Origin: Acanthacorydalis orientalis
Lineage: Eukaryota; Arthropoda; Insecta; Megaloptera; Corydalidae
NCBI GenBank assembly: GCA_034766995.1
Contig: CM068316.1
Coordinates: forward strand, 9,501,700-9,565,699
Direction: 5' to 3'
Length of the DNA: 64,000 nt
Shown: piece after piece, positions 25,455 through 39,104 of the stretch
How the letters are laid out: every line of letters starts with the position of its first letter
Position numbering within the stretch: position 1 is the stretch's first letter
Notes under the pieces: model-generated
What the model was told of the DNA's origin: nothing
Database searches by the model: none
The model's input: the letters and a program-made list of their open reading frames with translations, nothing else
Program-made: the position numbers and the translations under genes

Positions 25455-25492
25455 CTCTCTCTCCACCTCAAGAGAGAGGGGTGGAGAGAGAG
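25455..25492. repeat. Perfect hairpin of CT/GA-rich DNA
   Basis: Arms CTCTCTCTCCACC (25455-25467) and GGTGGAGAGAGAG (25480-25492) are perfect inverted repeats of 13 bp around a 12-nt purine-rich loop. The whole forms a pyrimidine-to-purine strand switch. Confidence 0.9.
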
Positions 25493-25633
25493 AGAACGAA
25501 AGAAAGATTAACAAAAATATTTGTTTACTACCATACACTTTCATTTTTAAAAATTCATATCATGCAACAAAACAAACTATTTTTTATTTTTATGCAAATA
25601 TTTAGTTAATGAAATTCATTATTCACTACTTTT

Positions 25634-25635
<2 letters not shown>

Positions 25636-25706
<71 letters not shown>
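25636..25706. repeat. (TA)n microsatellite
   Basis: About 70 bp of TA. Confidence 0.97.
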
Positions 25707-25708
<2 letters not shown>

Positions 25709-26129
25709 TATATACATTCATACACACACTAAAATAATTTTTACTGGCTTTAATAGTAGGGCAACCTCCCATCTTGTTTAATTAAAATGCTAATAAAGAA
25801 AAATGTTATTGACATTTTCCATCTTCTTGACTTTTATTACTTTATCCAAAACCTAGATACCAAATATGTTTCTTTTTATTTGTGTGAATTTTTAAATTTT
25901 ATTGTTTAGTTTTTGGTATTTTTCTTCTATTACATTTTAAAGTTCTTGATTTTCTTTTATCAAAAAGAAACCATGCTATATAACTCTAATTGTCAATTAA
26001 TGTTAGTTGCATGTTTAATCAATGTTTGTTGGTATTTTTGTCTGTTTGTGGAGTTATTTCATTTAGGAATTTATTTCAATTTTTAACAGTGATATTTCAG
26101 AAATATAACATTCTTCTCAGTGACATGTT

Positions 26130-26300
26130 ATAGCTTCAGGGGGCTCAGGTAAATTTGAATTAAGGGGCCCCATGTACAGTGTTGAATTCAGACATTGATC
26201 TAGTAGAGTTTATAAAAGATTGGTTTGGGATCCCCTTGTTGGTGGGGATTCCAGGTAATTGCCCTTTTTGCCCATAGGATAACATGCCTCTGCTTCTTAT
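26130..26300. repeat. Less AT-rich block, probable decayed repeat
   Basis: Contains CAGGGGGCTCAGG, AGGGGCCCCATG and AATTGCCCTTTTTGCCCATA. Part of the right side resembles, in inverted orientation, 53650-53690 (GGGAGGGCAATTGCTC). It suggests one dispersed, heavily eroded repeat of unknown class. Confidence 0.35.
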
Positions 26301-26309
26301 GCTGCTAGT

Positions 26310-27370
26310 ACTGTTAATTTTTTTATTAGTATATATTAGTGGAATATTTTTAAGTAACCATTATTTATCAAACTGTATAATTCTTATATATTGATTTCTT
26401 GTGTATTCATTATTCATTGTTTTGTGGGAATTGTGGACAATCTTTCAAAACATATACAAAAAGTAATTCTAGAATGACTAACAATATTCACAGAATACCT
26501 GTTATATCAAAAAAAGAAACATGGAACAATTATTAACAATACATACTTATTTAAAATGAATGCATTATGATACTATGGAATTATTTAAAACTTTTGTTAC
26601 TACATTCATTTTATAACAACTATTCACTTCATAATTTATGCTATTATGTTCATTTAAAGTAGCTGATTATAATACAACATAATAATTCTGAAATTTCAGT
26701 TATTTATAGATGATTCCAAATCATCCATAATATCAAACAATTTTGAATCATATTGTAAAAGTAGAGCTACCTAAATGTAAATATGAAAAATAAGTAAAAA
26801 TATATAACTAGACATAATAAGTATTTTAAAATATATATTTTATACTTCTGAGATTTATAATCTGTCAAGAATATCTTCCAAGTGTACTATTGTTACAATC
26901 TAGTCATTGCAACAAACTAAGAAATAAAATTACACTTTTCAAACCCATCTTAATTCTTTATTTATGTAAATTGTAATACCTTAAATAACTTATAGTAATA
27001 ACTTATTTTTTAAAAATCAATCATTTCTTAACTTATATTTACATATGTATCAGTTACATGATATTGAAATAATTCATTAATAGTATAATGTAAATACAAA
27101 TTAAATACAGTATGCAAATTTAGACCAACATTGAACATATCTAAATAGACATTAATTACAGTTATAAATATTATAAAGAATTTTTACCTTAGTGCTTATA
27201 ATATAAATAACTTGAAAAATTAAAAAACAAGTACAAAAAAATGTACTGTTGCATAAATCTTATAAAAGAATGTATTTTGTTTTCATATTATTACATATTA
27301 TAAAATACTTATGTACATATTTTTATACAGGGGGAAAAATTATATATATATATTCAACATCATTGTTCAC
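26310..27370. other. Gene-free AT-rich DNA downstream of the COMM gene
   Basis: No coding frame. TTTATT (AATAAA on the minus strand) occurs several times, for example near 26952, and one of these may serve as the polyadenylation signal of the minus-strand COMM gene. Confidence 0.5.
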
Positions 27371-27372
27371 AT

Positions 27373-27741
27373 TTACTTTCTTTGACTTTCTTCTAATTTA
27401 CACATTTCTTTTAGAACTGTTGCTACTTTGAAACGCAGATCATGAAATTTGTCCATATCAGCATGAAATGTACATCGACCTCCTGAACTAAGAGGTATGT
27501 CAAAAACAACTGAAGGAACAATCTGGTCTTTTCTAAACAAATAATATAATTAACGTAAGTTAATATATACATTAAGCACTAATCACAGATGTACATACTT
27601 ATTTTTTACGCTTACATCCAAACGCCATTCTATTTTACCATTTTCATCTAAAATTGTTTCTGGTACTATAGTTTCATTTGAATGGTCAAGTACATAAATA
27701 CGAGATTTCTGAGTATTTACTTCAGAATTATTTTGTTCCAT
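27373..27741 (-). CDS. COMMD5: COMM domain-containing protein (COMMD5-like C-terminal half)
   Basis: Two exons: 27599-27741 (ATG at 27741-27739) and 27373-27532, joined across a 66-nt intron with donor GTATGT and acceptor TTTGTTTAG. Together they give 100 codons plus TAA. Residues 38-96 form a COMM domain: invariant Trp39 in EWRLDVSV, a PSVVFDIPL strand at 54-62, and a C-terminal helix LRFKVATVLKEMCKLE (80-95). That last block closely resembles the end of COMMD5. COMM proteins assemble into the Commander complex that recycles membrane cargo from endosomes. Human COMMD5 is about twice as long, with an N-terminal helical domain. Here an in-frame TAA lies 12 bp upstream of the ATG, and no N-terminal exon was found between it and the divergent BSDC1 start. 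Either the N-terminal exons are missed and splice in after the first residues, or this is a short form like COMMD6. Confidence 0.8.
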
Positions 27742-29869
27742 TTTTATAGGTTATTTCAAGTATAGCCTACATACCGCATATACATAGTATCTAAACTAGC
27801 GGTTCTCAACAAGACAGTACCAAGAGTCTTTATCTGTGGTGCCAATCCCCTAGCTAGTAAACAAGTAAAACAAGTGACAGCGTTACTAACTGTTAACATA
27901 CATGAAGAAAAATTAAAAATTTTTTTACAACAAAATCCTATAAGAATTTTTATCTATCATGATATTTATGGGCGCAAATATACTCTAGTGGTATCTCTAG
28001 TAATTAAATTTCATTTTAACAAATTTGGGGTCAAATATAATTAAATTAACTGAGATGCATTAAGTGCAAATATCTCATTAAATTTATTTATTTAAAATAT
28101 TAGCACAATAAAAAATTAGAATTATTTATAAAATCATTTGTTTGTAGTAGTTGTTGTATCATAGACAAATATTCATCATTGCACTAATAATAATTTGTAC
28201 GAATCGTAGTTACAAAATTGATATAAAATATTTGCTTATATTTCTTTATTATAAAAAGAAAATAGATTTTTTCCAAATGCAAATATGGAATAGAATCCTT
28301 ATCTAAAAAATTTATCCTTATAAAATAAAATTGTCCATAATACTACTATTGAATTACGAATCCTTCCCTATAATGGAAAATTAAATATTGTTGTGTACTT
28401 ATAACTCGTGTTTAAGACTATAAAAAGTTATCATTTTATTGTGTGAAAAATGATTTGTAAATAACTTGAATGTTTTTATCTTAAAGTATATTACATATAT
28501 GAGATAATATAATGTTATAAAATCTTTTTAAATATTAAATGTAACATATATTAATTAATTCGTATAATTTTATTTTGTATGAAAAATCTTTATATATATA
28601 TATATAATGAAAAATAAAAATTACATTATTTAGTTAATAATAAATAATATATGGGTTAATGGAATACATGCACCCATAAGGGCGAACAATCAATAAATTA
28701 TTTATAAATGTAATATTTATATTTTTTAAAAAATATTGTCTTAACAAAAATTGTTTTTATTTAAGATGTTAATATAAAGAGGAAATATATATCAAATAGA
28801 AAATTATAATAATAATAAGTTGAAAGTTCAAATAGAAAGAAACTATTATAAAAATATGAATTGATTTTGGGAATAAATTATTTTTAAATAAAAATTTGGT
28901 GATGACTCTAATTGCAGACTATTCAGTTCTGAAAAGGAAAGACTAAGAGCTTTTCTAAAATATTGAGGACAAATTTTATGCTTAATTTACTATATATAAA
29001 ATTTTCTTTACACTTCGAGAACACCAGGAATATTCTGTTTAAAACAATATATAAGAATTTAGTCCTACACTTAAATTTTAACAGATCTGCAGAATTAAAA
29101 GAATATTATAGTAAGAAATATCATATTTCAATACCTAACTCCAAAATTAGGGTTTCTTTCAAATTGGGGTTGAGGATTTATGAAATTTATGGCGTATATA
29201 CATTTTGTTTCAACAATCATTGCAAATATTAAAATAAGTCAAAAGTAAATAACAATCAATGTTCTTTTTTTAAAAAAATCATTAATTTATTTTTTTACAA
29301 AAATGTTTTTATTAATGTATTTTTTCTCTCTGATTGTTTTTTGATTTTGATATTAAATTTTGTTTTTATTATCAAAGATGATAAACTTTGACTATGTTAT
29401 TATTGACCAATTGCATGTTAAAAACATTTAATTACTTATTAATTAAAATACTTTTTTATAATTTGAAGTGTATTTTATAATTGGAATAAGAAAAAAACCT
29501 AAATGTCATCTTTATTTACGATTTTTTCTCTAGAATCAAACTCATACGAAACGGATAGGGAGTGAATATTACTTTCAACTTGAGCTCATTAAATATTCAA
29601 AAAAATTCGATCTTATTGCTGTCGATGTATACAAGTATTCGCTAAGTTATCAATTTAAATGCGTTCTGAAATTTAATGTCTGATCTACATAATTTAATTT
29701 CTTGCTTTAATGGTTGGTATTAACGCAAAACACACTGACAATGACATTAGTTAACATATGTGTCAAAATAACTAATGATAATATTTATTAGTGATACAGT
29801 TATATTTGTTTAGAAGTCAAAAGTTTACTAATGAAATTGTATGTTTTCAAATAAATTATTGTTATAAGC
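27742..29869. other. Intergenic region between divergent COMM and BSDC1 genes
   Basis: About 2.1 kb separates the two start codons. A fragment GCGGTTCTCAAC near 27800 looks like a decayed hAT end. No TATA box at a convincing distance was identified for either gene. An 89-codon frame at 28963-29232 has no recognised similarity. A slightly less AT-rich stretch at 29530-29780 precedes the BSDC1 start and may hold its promoter. Confidence 0.5.
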
Positions 29870-32701
29870 ATGGCAGAAAAGTAAGTATTTTCATATTGTG
29901 GATGCACAATGTTAATATTTTATAAATAACGTAAATAATAACAAATAACCCTTGAATGTAAACGTCGACCTCTTTAAGTAAATTTTGTTTGGTAATTTTT
30001 AGGCAAGATAGTACCTCCAGTGATGATACAAGTACTAGTACTACATTATGGTCATGGAATTCTTGGCTAAATGCAGCAAAATCAAAAGTATGTAATTAAT
30101 TACATACAAATATATTGCAATTACAAAATTTATATGTTTTTTTTAGAGTACTGAAGTTTTCGAGTTTGTTAAAAGAGATCTAGATGAATTTGGGAGTGCT
30201 GTAAAAAATGAGGCTAGCAATATGGTTTCGGCAACATCTAATCTTATTGAAAAGACATTAAAAGTATGTACTTGTGAGAGTGATTCTAAGTGCTTAATAC
30301 GTTTTAAGGAAGATCAGTTTAAACAGGTTGATAAATTAATATAACATAAATTTGTTGGATATAATAGTGTTTGATGTAAAATGTCTGTATACAAATGGAA
30401 CATTTTAAACATTTATTTTCAAGTTGTATTTATTAGATAACAAATACTTAATTGTTTTTAGTTTTTTGCAATTTTCTTAATCAGTTGTTTTTTATTATTT
30501 TTAATAATCAGTAGTAAACTCAACTATGAATTTATAAAGTAGCCTAATTATTCAACAATTCATTTAAAATTTAATGCATTGAAAGTATTCAAAGTCGCTT
30601 TAATATTATCATGAAAATGTTAAAAGTTTATGAGAAAGTAAAATAAAATAATGTGACATAAAACAGCTCTGCGAAACACTTGATACCATTCTTTTAAAAT
30701 ATGTATTTTATTTTTTTTTTAATTTTAATTATATCTGTATTGTTTTCTCTGTATTCAAATAATATATTTAAATTCAAATATGCTGTTAAATATAGTGAAT
30801 TTGAAATTAACAAAAGATATTGGCTTTATTCTAAAATATTTTAATAACAATATATATTTGTTTTTTTTCATAGATCATTTTTAATTAATGATTTAAATAA
30901 TTGTATTAATAAAAAAACAAATATTTAACTCTTTAAAATTATTTCATAATGTAAGTAAGTATAACAATTACTTCAGAATTAATAATTTATTCAAATTGAA
31001 CTTATAGCCAAAGATCATTCTGTTAGATTGCATGAACATAAAATATAAATGAAATGGAGATAAAAAATACAAATTAAATGTGTTATGTAATTTAAAGTAA
31101 TTATTTATTAATTATATTCTTTGATAGTAAAATAGTTTTATGTAAATGTATCTCTTATTCAAAAAAGCATATATAAATGTGTATTATATTTAACAGCTAG
31201 ATGATGCAGAATCTACTACAAGCTCAATGAAACGCAGCTTCAGTTCATTTCTTGGTCAAATGAATACTGTGTTAAATCCAAGTCCTGATGATTCGGATAC
31301 AGAAGCTATAATTATATCAAAAGATAATGAGACTGTGCCTTTAACAAAATTACAGGTATAATTTATTTGTTGTGTATTGTATTTCTTATGTTGTATCTCT
31401 TTACCTAATTTTATTATTTATATTACTTTTTCAATCTGTAAGATGTTATTCACTAAACTATAATTCATGTAATCTACATAGATATTTCATATAATGATAC
31501 ATTTTTTATTTCTAGAAAGCTGTCTATGAATTGCAAAAAAATCCAGACACATTTTTGAAAGATCCTGAGCCAAGATTGAATGCACAATATCAATGTTGGT
31601 TAGAAATTATAAGTGATCAGTTAACTGTTGACAGATTAGAGAAACATTTGACTGGCAGTGATACATTAAATCAACAATATGTAACGTTATGTCCTGATCA
31701 AGTTTCACATGATACATTTTGGAAGAGGTGAAGCATTTACTAAAAATAAACTTAAATCAATTACTTCTCTGACTTAATAGTATTTTTAATTGTGTAATTA
31801 AAATTAATATTGTTTCATAATAAAATATTTGTGTTTGACTATTCACTGTTAGCTCATTAACATGGTATTTCACTAAGATTGATTGTGGTACTTATACTAT
31901 TTTCAGGCAGTTTGATATTGAATTTTGTGAATTCATTATTAAGCTACTTGAAGATGATCATAGTGAAATATAGTAGTATGTGTTAAATATATGTGTATAT
32001 GTGATTCAGTAGCAAACACTTAGAAAGAACAGTACAAAAAAGAATAAACAGGTGCAAAAACAAATATTTCAACTAAGTTATTTTTTTACAGATATTTATT
32101 TAAAAAAGCTTTATTAGAAGATAATTTAGCACATCAAGAGGCAATGGAAAAAAGAGAATGGCGTGAAAAACAAGTAACTGAAGAACAGTTAAAATGGGAT
32201 CAAGGTAATTATTGTTTTTGAAGATGTGTTGATTGAATGAGTGTATTAAATTATGAAAGTATTCAATGTTAGAAATTAATATATTTTTTTTTTGGTGTAG
32301 AAGATTTTGCCAGTAATATTGAACTTACAGAAGAAGAACAGATTAAACTCCTGGAACAATATGAAATGGAAACTAAACAAATGAAAATGAAAGAAAAAGA
32401 AAAAGAACGAGAAAGTTTACCAGAAACTGATACAAATAAACCATCTAGTCAAAAAGGTAAAAGAAAAAGTAAAAAGAAAACTGAAGATGCAAACACATTG
32501 AAAGAAGGAGTAGGTAAAACTGACACTAACATTAAAGAGGATCATTTCATGGTTGATAAAAATGTATCAAATTCAAAAGTCACTTCGAAAACCTTAAGCC
32601 AAACAAGTTTGAGTTCAGAAAGTGTATCTGCTGAAAATAAATCTAGTGCCAGCAGTTTAGACGGTGAGTGGGAGTGCATCAATAATGATAAGATATATTA
32701 A
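29870..32701 (+). CDS. BSDC1: BSD domain-containing protein 1
   Basis: Seven exons, all with GT-AG introns: 29870-29880, 30003-30087, 30147-30263, 31197-31355, 31516-31727, 32092-32204 and 32301-32701, giving 365 codons plus TAA. Phases join without a break. Residues 18-29 (LWSWNSWLNAAK) and the following EVFEFVKRDLDEFGSAV match the conserved N terminus of BSDC1. The BSD domain lies at about 125-200 in exon 5 and ends with the signature Phe-Trp pair (192-193) in DTFWKRY. After a charged coiled-coil-like region (residues 196-255) comes a Lys/Glu-rich and then Ser-rich disordered tail, ending in an acidic tryptophan-containing motif GEWECIN, as in the family. BSD domains are found in TFIIH subunits and synapse-associated proteins; the biochemical role of BSDC1 is not established. 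The first exon carries only 11 coding bases. AATAAA at 32904 is a candidate polyadenylation signal. Confidence 0.93.
31907..31973 (+). other. Possible alternative (stop-containing) exon of BSDC1
   Basis: Inside the intron between exons 5 and 6 an acceptor TATTTTCAG at 31898-31906 opens a frame in the correct phase with exon 5. It reads QFDIEFCEFIIKLLEDDHSE, then Ile and TAG at 31971-31973. A GTATGT donor follows at 31977. The peptide has balanced composition unlike nearby chance frames. If included, it would truncate the protein just after the BSD domain. Use of this exon is inference. Confidence 0.3.
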
Positions 32702-35700
32702 AGTTATATTAGGGGTTAGAAGGGAGAAGACATCTTCATTTTTAATATTTTGTTAAAGACTAGTCGTTTTCTTTTGAGAGAATTGAATTATTGAGACTAG
32801 TTGGTTATTTACAATTTTATTTCAGTACTGTATTTTTTAATAAGTAGTCTTATTTTATTCTGGATCGTGTTAATAGGTAAGAAATGTTTATTTCAAATGG
32901 CATAATAAACAGATGTTGCTTATTTGATGTATTGCATTTATTCGAATATGAGCATATGCTTTCTTAGTTTTCAGAATATGTACTTCTGATAAACGTATAA
33001 AAAATGTAATATTGCAAAAACAGTAATAATTTTTATGTGTGATGGTTTTTTTTTTATTTTACTGCTATTGCTACTGGATATTCTTGGATTAAGCAAAATA
33101 TTGTTTGCAGAATATTGTGAATTAAATAATACATACATGTTTATCTTTTTAAATGAAAGTTGAACTGCTTCAATGTAATTAAAATAGTATGGTATATGTA
33201 TACAGTAAAGGATAACCATTTAATTGTAATTTAAACCATATATTCACAGACTGTATGTATTTTACTAATTTTTTGACTAGTATCAGTACAGATGTAAAGA
33301 ATAAAATTTTGAACAGTATTTTAAAATATGAAATAATACATTTTTAAGCTTATAACAAGTTAAACAATAATTTTTTTATATTTTAACAAAGTGCTTTATT
33401 CTTCAACCATAAGTAAACAAAGATATAAATATTTTTAAATAGAAATATTCTGGTTTATAAACAACATTGAGAATTTTAAGGATAGGACTGTTAGGTTAAA
33501 ATGATACATTTTAAATGCACATGTATTGAAAAATCAAAGTATGCATAAGAATTATTAGTTAGGATATTTGTTTTCAATGATTTTAAGATTTTATATTTTA
33601 AAATGGAAGTTAATTGCTTATAATCGAATAAATTACGTTATTACTATTATATTATGTTAAAAATGTTATGATTATTTTTTTTGTTATTAATGGAACATCT
33701 GGTTCCATAAAACTAAAATATTTATAAATGAAAAATGATTTTATGATTAATACCAAATGTCACGAAGTAAGAGTAAAAAAATTATATATGGTCTTGGTTT
33801 CAATTGTGAATTGTTTAATCATAACTTGTTGGATAATGCAGCACCCAGAAGAGTTGATTTCTTTATAATTAATACTTATTATAAAAAAATATTACAGTGA
33901 CAACGACTAGTTGAATCCTGCCTGAACCAAGATGAAACAAGTGAAGAAAAATTTTGTTTCGTTTACTTTGTAAAGCTGTCCAGATGACTGTCCTGTTCAA
34001 TTATAATGCCACCCTTTGCTGTAACGATCACATTAAGGAAATTAAATAATTTATATAAAAGTATAATATAAATATTTTGTATTTTGATTTTACTACATTA
34101 TAGCTAAGACAGCACTTCTGGATGCTGCGATATGATGTGTTGGTACTAAAAAAAAATACAATGTGTATGTGTATATACTATATATATACACATTCATACA
34201 TACACACATACATATATTATCTCATGTTTATTGCAAAAAGTATAGAGCAATTTTAGCAATTTTTTTTCAATTTTATTTTTATTCTGGATTTTTGTAGCTG
34301 TACAAAACTTGTTTATTTAATGACATTTTACAAATAATTGTTATTATTTGTGTTGTTTTAATAATTGAACTATTTGATCTGCCAACCAAAAAATTTTTTT
34401 TAATAATATAATGTTATTTTTTTCTTCTGGTAAATAATTCAGTTTTTAGAGTTACAAAAATATTTTCAATTATTTTCAAAACAAAGTGTTTATTCTATTT
34501 TCAAATAGTTGATAAACAAAAGTTGATTCAAAATTAATATAAATATTAAAAGTTGATTACCTTATATTCATATAATAAAAAAATATAAATAATTTTTGCA
34601 TATTTATAAAAATTGTTAATAAAATTTCTTTTTAGTACATATAAAGTTGGTACATGTATGTGGATAATAATGCAAAAAAGAATGAAATATTTTTTTCCTT
34701 AAAGAATGTAATCAATAACCTTAGGTTTTAAGAGAATTTTTTATAAACACTTGTTTCTAATTATGTCCGTAAAAACTTGACAGTTTTTTTATGTAAAAAA
34801 GTTTGTTTTAGATTTCATAGTAATACAATTATAATTCAATTAATTGGAAGAAAAATTGAACAGCAGTTTATTTAGTTAAGAAATCTTTAAAAGCTCTAGA
34901 GTTCTTAATATATTTTCTTTAAGACATATATATATAATTCAAGTTAAAATAAATTTAAGTATTTGATATTTGCACTTGTTATAAAGTATTTAAAATTAAT
35001 AGTTATAAAATAAGTACATTTAATAAATAATCATATGTATATTCCAATTTTTTCCAACATGTAATAATTTCACTTAACTTACAAATACAATAGTCAGTTA
35101 TAGACAAAGTTCATAGAACCAGCTTTCACTTTAAAGGGAATAAGATCAATAAACTGCAATTTCAATATAAATATTTTATGATGTTTATGAAATTGAGAAA
35201 TTGTTGTTAAGTAAATATATTCAAATGTTAAAAATATTCGAATATAACTCTAAATATTAAAAAGAAATTCAAAATTTCTTTATAAAATATATGATTATGT
35301 TTTATGCTTTCAAATAGTTGCTCAAGCTTAGAAAAATTTGATTTATTTTTTTACAAAAAATAATTGTTTTTTGATATACATGTTGTTAAAGTAAAAATAT
35401 TAAGATTCTATTATTAGAATTTCTCCAAGTATTGATTGTATAGTTTTTTAGTTCTGCAGTATTTAAAGAAAGGGTTTTGTAAGCTACTGGATTAAAAAAT
35501 ATCTTAATTTCTAATAAACACATCCTAACATATAAAGAATATCAATAACATAGATAATTAACAAGTTCAATATTATGCATGCAGTTTTAATAATATAAAT
35601 CTATTTTTTTAACTTTTCAGTCATAATTATTAAAAGATTATTACACTGAAAAAAACAACATTTTTTTTAATATTAAACATTAATTAAATCACGGTATTTT

Positions 35701-37399
35701 TTTTTTTTTGATGCATGCCTATATTAAAAATAAGGTTATTTTTATTACTAAAACTTATATTGATTAACCATCTTCAAAATTTATAAGTATTGGTATTATA
35801 ATTGGCTATTATAATTATTGATGAATGTATTCATTCAGTTAATTTGTTCTTGAAACTCAAACAGCTATATAATCAGCATGTACATGAATAATTAAAAATC
35901 AATTTATTATGTGATAGGGATAGAATGAATTGAAAATTAACAATGTTTTCTATTAAAAAGACCTAATCAAAGTATATTTTATACTGGTATATGAATGATG
36001 AAAGTGGTTTTATAGTATCTTTTTGTAGTATGTATTTTAATTATGAAAAAATATGTTTTAATTTATAATTGAATTTTATTTAGAATATTATTGTATAAGA
36101 TCAAGTAAATTTTAATTTTATAGGTCTGTACTAACATTAAAAAATTACTAAATAGTCAAGAATAAAATTCTTGTCAATATAAATTCAGATTTTAAACTAT
36201 ATATAATTCAATTAGAATATATTAATCAGTCCATATGATAACTTACAAGCCAGTTAAATATTTTTAGTGCAGCTATTAATGAGTCTACAGAATTTATGTT
36301 CAAATACATTTTTATATAAAATTAGGCCATTTTATTTCAATTACTATGAAAATATTTCGTTCATATATATAAATTAAATGTGTATTTAATTAAAAATGTG
36401 TACGTAATAAATTTTTTTCAAAATTACTTAATACATTTGCTTTTTATATCCATAAATCTGAATTGTAAAAAAATGTATATATAATCATGTATCTACATTT
36501 TTATGGCTAATGTACTATTTTATGTTTTGGTACTAATGACAGTATTCAATTATCGCCTTTTTTAATTCAGTATTTAAAAACAATGATTATTTGGAATAAT
36601 TTGATTTTTTTGAATTGCATAAATGATATGTTAGTAAATGTGAATTTAGCCACAGTGCCAAATTATAATTTTGTTTTGAAGAATTGCATTCTCATAAAAA
36701 ATAGGAAGGACATATTAATTGTATTATTATATATAAACATTTTTTTTCTTGTATTGTACTTTTATTTTTTGTACATGAATACATTTTCAAAATGATTTTA
36801 AAATGTAAATGATCTCGAATGGCCTACTTTATGAACTATTAAATTATTAGAATTTAAATATATTATCTATAAGTGTAATGTATGTTTAAATATCTTTAAT
36901 ATCATTATATATTTTGATGAATTAATTTTTATACATTTCTATGCTTTTTTGTACAATATTTAAAATTGTGCTAAATAATTCCATGTAATACTATTTATTT
37001 ACATTGACACAGCAGAGAAAAAGAAAAACAATAGATCTAGAAAATAAGTAATAGTTTGTTAAATGTGAAATTTTGTAAACTAGTTTTGATATGCACATAA
37101 AATACAATTCTGATAATTTAAAATTACCTCTTAAATGAATATAAAACTAGTTTCTGCAATTAATTTTTTATCCATTGAAATACAAAATGTACACCAAAAT
37201 GGCTTACATAACGAATTTGACGAAATTGTGAACTATTTGTTCATATTTCAGTTAATAGTTTAGCTGGAAAAAATATTTTTTTTATATTCATTTGAAAAGA
37301 TTACAGTTAACAATTAAATTGTTGAAACATAGCTATTTTATAATGAAATGTTTTATAAAACTATAAACTTATTTAAAAAATAATATAGTGTTTTTTTTT

Positions 37400-37402
<3 letters not shown>
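32702..37402. other. BSDC1 3' flank and gene-free AT-rich intergenic DNA
   Basis: The BSDC1 3' untranslated region probably ends shortly after AATAAA at 32904. Beyond that there are long A/T runs, small (TA)n tracts, and a patch of more balanced composition at 33880-34020 without coding character. No transposon ends were recognised. Confidence 0.55.

Positions 37403-37474
<72 letters not shown>
37403..37474. repeat. (TA)n-(GA)n compound microsatellite
   Basis: About 52 bp of TA passing directly into 20 bp of GA. Confidence 0.97.
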
Positions 37475-37559
37475 TGTTTTTGTGTATATGTATGTATGAT
37501 ATACAATAGTCTGGACTTTATTTTTTCTGGCGAAAATTTTCAAAAAAAAATATTATTTT

Positions 37560-38240
37560 TTGAGTTTAATGAAAGTTTGAAAACTGTTAAACCAGAATTG
37601 GATGCATTTTGCGCCGATCACTGATCATTCACAAGATGATGTCATATTTTTGTCAAGGGGCCATTGCATCAATATTCTATGTGTGACACGGCCGTTCATT
37701 AATAGTGGAGGCCAATCTAGGATCGCTAGTAAAAAAATCAACATTAGAGTTTGATATTGACCAGTTATACAATCTTTCAGGTATACAATGGACATGTCAA
37801 AAGGATCACGTCTTCGGTTTTACACGTACAGTCGAGCAGTTGCGCATCCAGGGGGAGAACCAAGGGGCCCTAGCGCCCCCTAAAGGTAAAGGGAAAAATC
37901 ACTAGAAAACAAAATCAACGCACGAAAATAGTTCTATATTCACAGAGAGATTAATGTGATTCCCTATATACACACAGTAATGTAACCACTACGAGTAATT
38001 CCATTTGAAGCTCCGCTGGTTCTTCACCAAGAGGCGACCCCCTCGGGGGTCATGGAAAATTGCTCTACAAGCTCCGTAACATCGTAACGAGTTCCAGAGT
38101 TTTGAGAAGCGTGAGCCATAAGCATCCACGTTTTGTTCTCATGTTTTAGCAAGGGCTCTTCAGGCCTATGTTACACCGATAACGGATTCGTAGTGAAAGA
38201 TTCGCCAAACCCGATTGATATCGTCTGTTTATAAAACTGT
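37560..38240. repeat. Block of balanced composition, probable decayed transposon or noncoding exon
   Basis: Base composition is clearly less AT-rich than the flanks. It contains a 66-codon frame at 37705-37905 with no recognised similarity, a GC-rich segment AGGGGCCCTAGCGCCCCCT around 37864, and a hairpin GACCCCC-TC-GGGGGTC at 38036-38051. It lies about 0.9 kb upstream of GCLM, so a distal regulatory or 5' exon role is possible, but an eroded repeat is equally likely. Confidence 0.35.
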
Positions 38241-38244
38241 TCGA

Positions 38245-39104
38245 TTACAGAAGTGTAATGTCAAAAATGTCTCTATTTCAATTTTATGTACAATTAAGGA
38301 ATTGACGCTATTCCTCCAGTGAATTCCAATGGGCCATAATATATAATGGAGGATAGATTTTGTTTTCATTGTTACTATAACAATTCCTATAATTACATAC
38401 ATTTACGATACAAATGAATAAGACTATAGATTAAATTCTATTAAACTGAAAACAAGTAATTAAAATTGTAAGCTTAAAATAACGTGCCATATATGAGGTG
38501 TATAGTAACTAAATAACTGATTTGAAGCTGAACTAAACGTATTCAGGTTGGAGAATGAACTGAGACTTTAAATTCTTATTAATTTTTTTATTTTGTATCC
38601 TTTTTAGTAAAAAAATGAGTCCTTTGCTCTTGGTCTAATACAAGTACAATAAAGCTTAAAGTAGAGTAAAAAAGTAGTTATCTTACAATAAATAACGACT
38701 TACACTTTAAAACTTACAATATTACGAAAATAAATAAAAATATTAAATATCTTATAGTACATTTAAAAAAAATAAAGCATAGATAAAATATAATGTCTAT
38801 TATCTAAAAAAGAAGCTTTAGATAATACCCAAGTCTGAATTTTAGTTTACATTTGATTTCAAGGTAACAGATATTTTTGCCCGCAATTTTCAACACTTAA
38901 ATTCACTCTATAGTCGATTTTTTATCTGTGAGATGACGTATTTTAATCTATATGCCTGACACATTCCGCAGTTAAATACTAGTGTGTGAAGTAATAAGAG
39001 GTTATGTTTTAAATTTTTATAAGAGAAAACCTGTATATTTCATTAAAAAGTAATCGAATTAAGATTAAACAGTTGTTGATAAATAAAAGAATAGTAAAGA
39101 AAAC
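38245..39104. other. Upstream region of GCLM
   Basis: AT-rich, with no coding frame. GAGATGACGTATT near 38931 is the only CRE/bZIP-like core noticed. GCLM genes are known targets of CncC/Nrf2 through antioxidant response elements (TGACnnnGC); I saw no convincing match close to the start. Confidence 0.4.

Noticed and set aside
28963..29232. 89-codon plus-strand frame between the COMM and BSDC1 genes
   Set aside because: No recognised similarity, AT-driven codon use, and no connection in phase to either gene.
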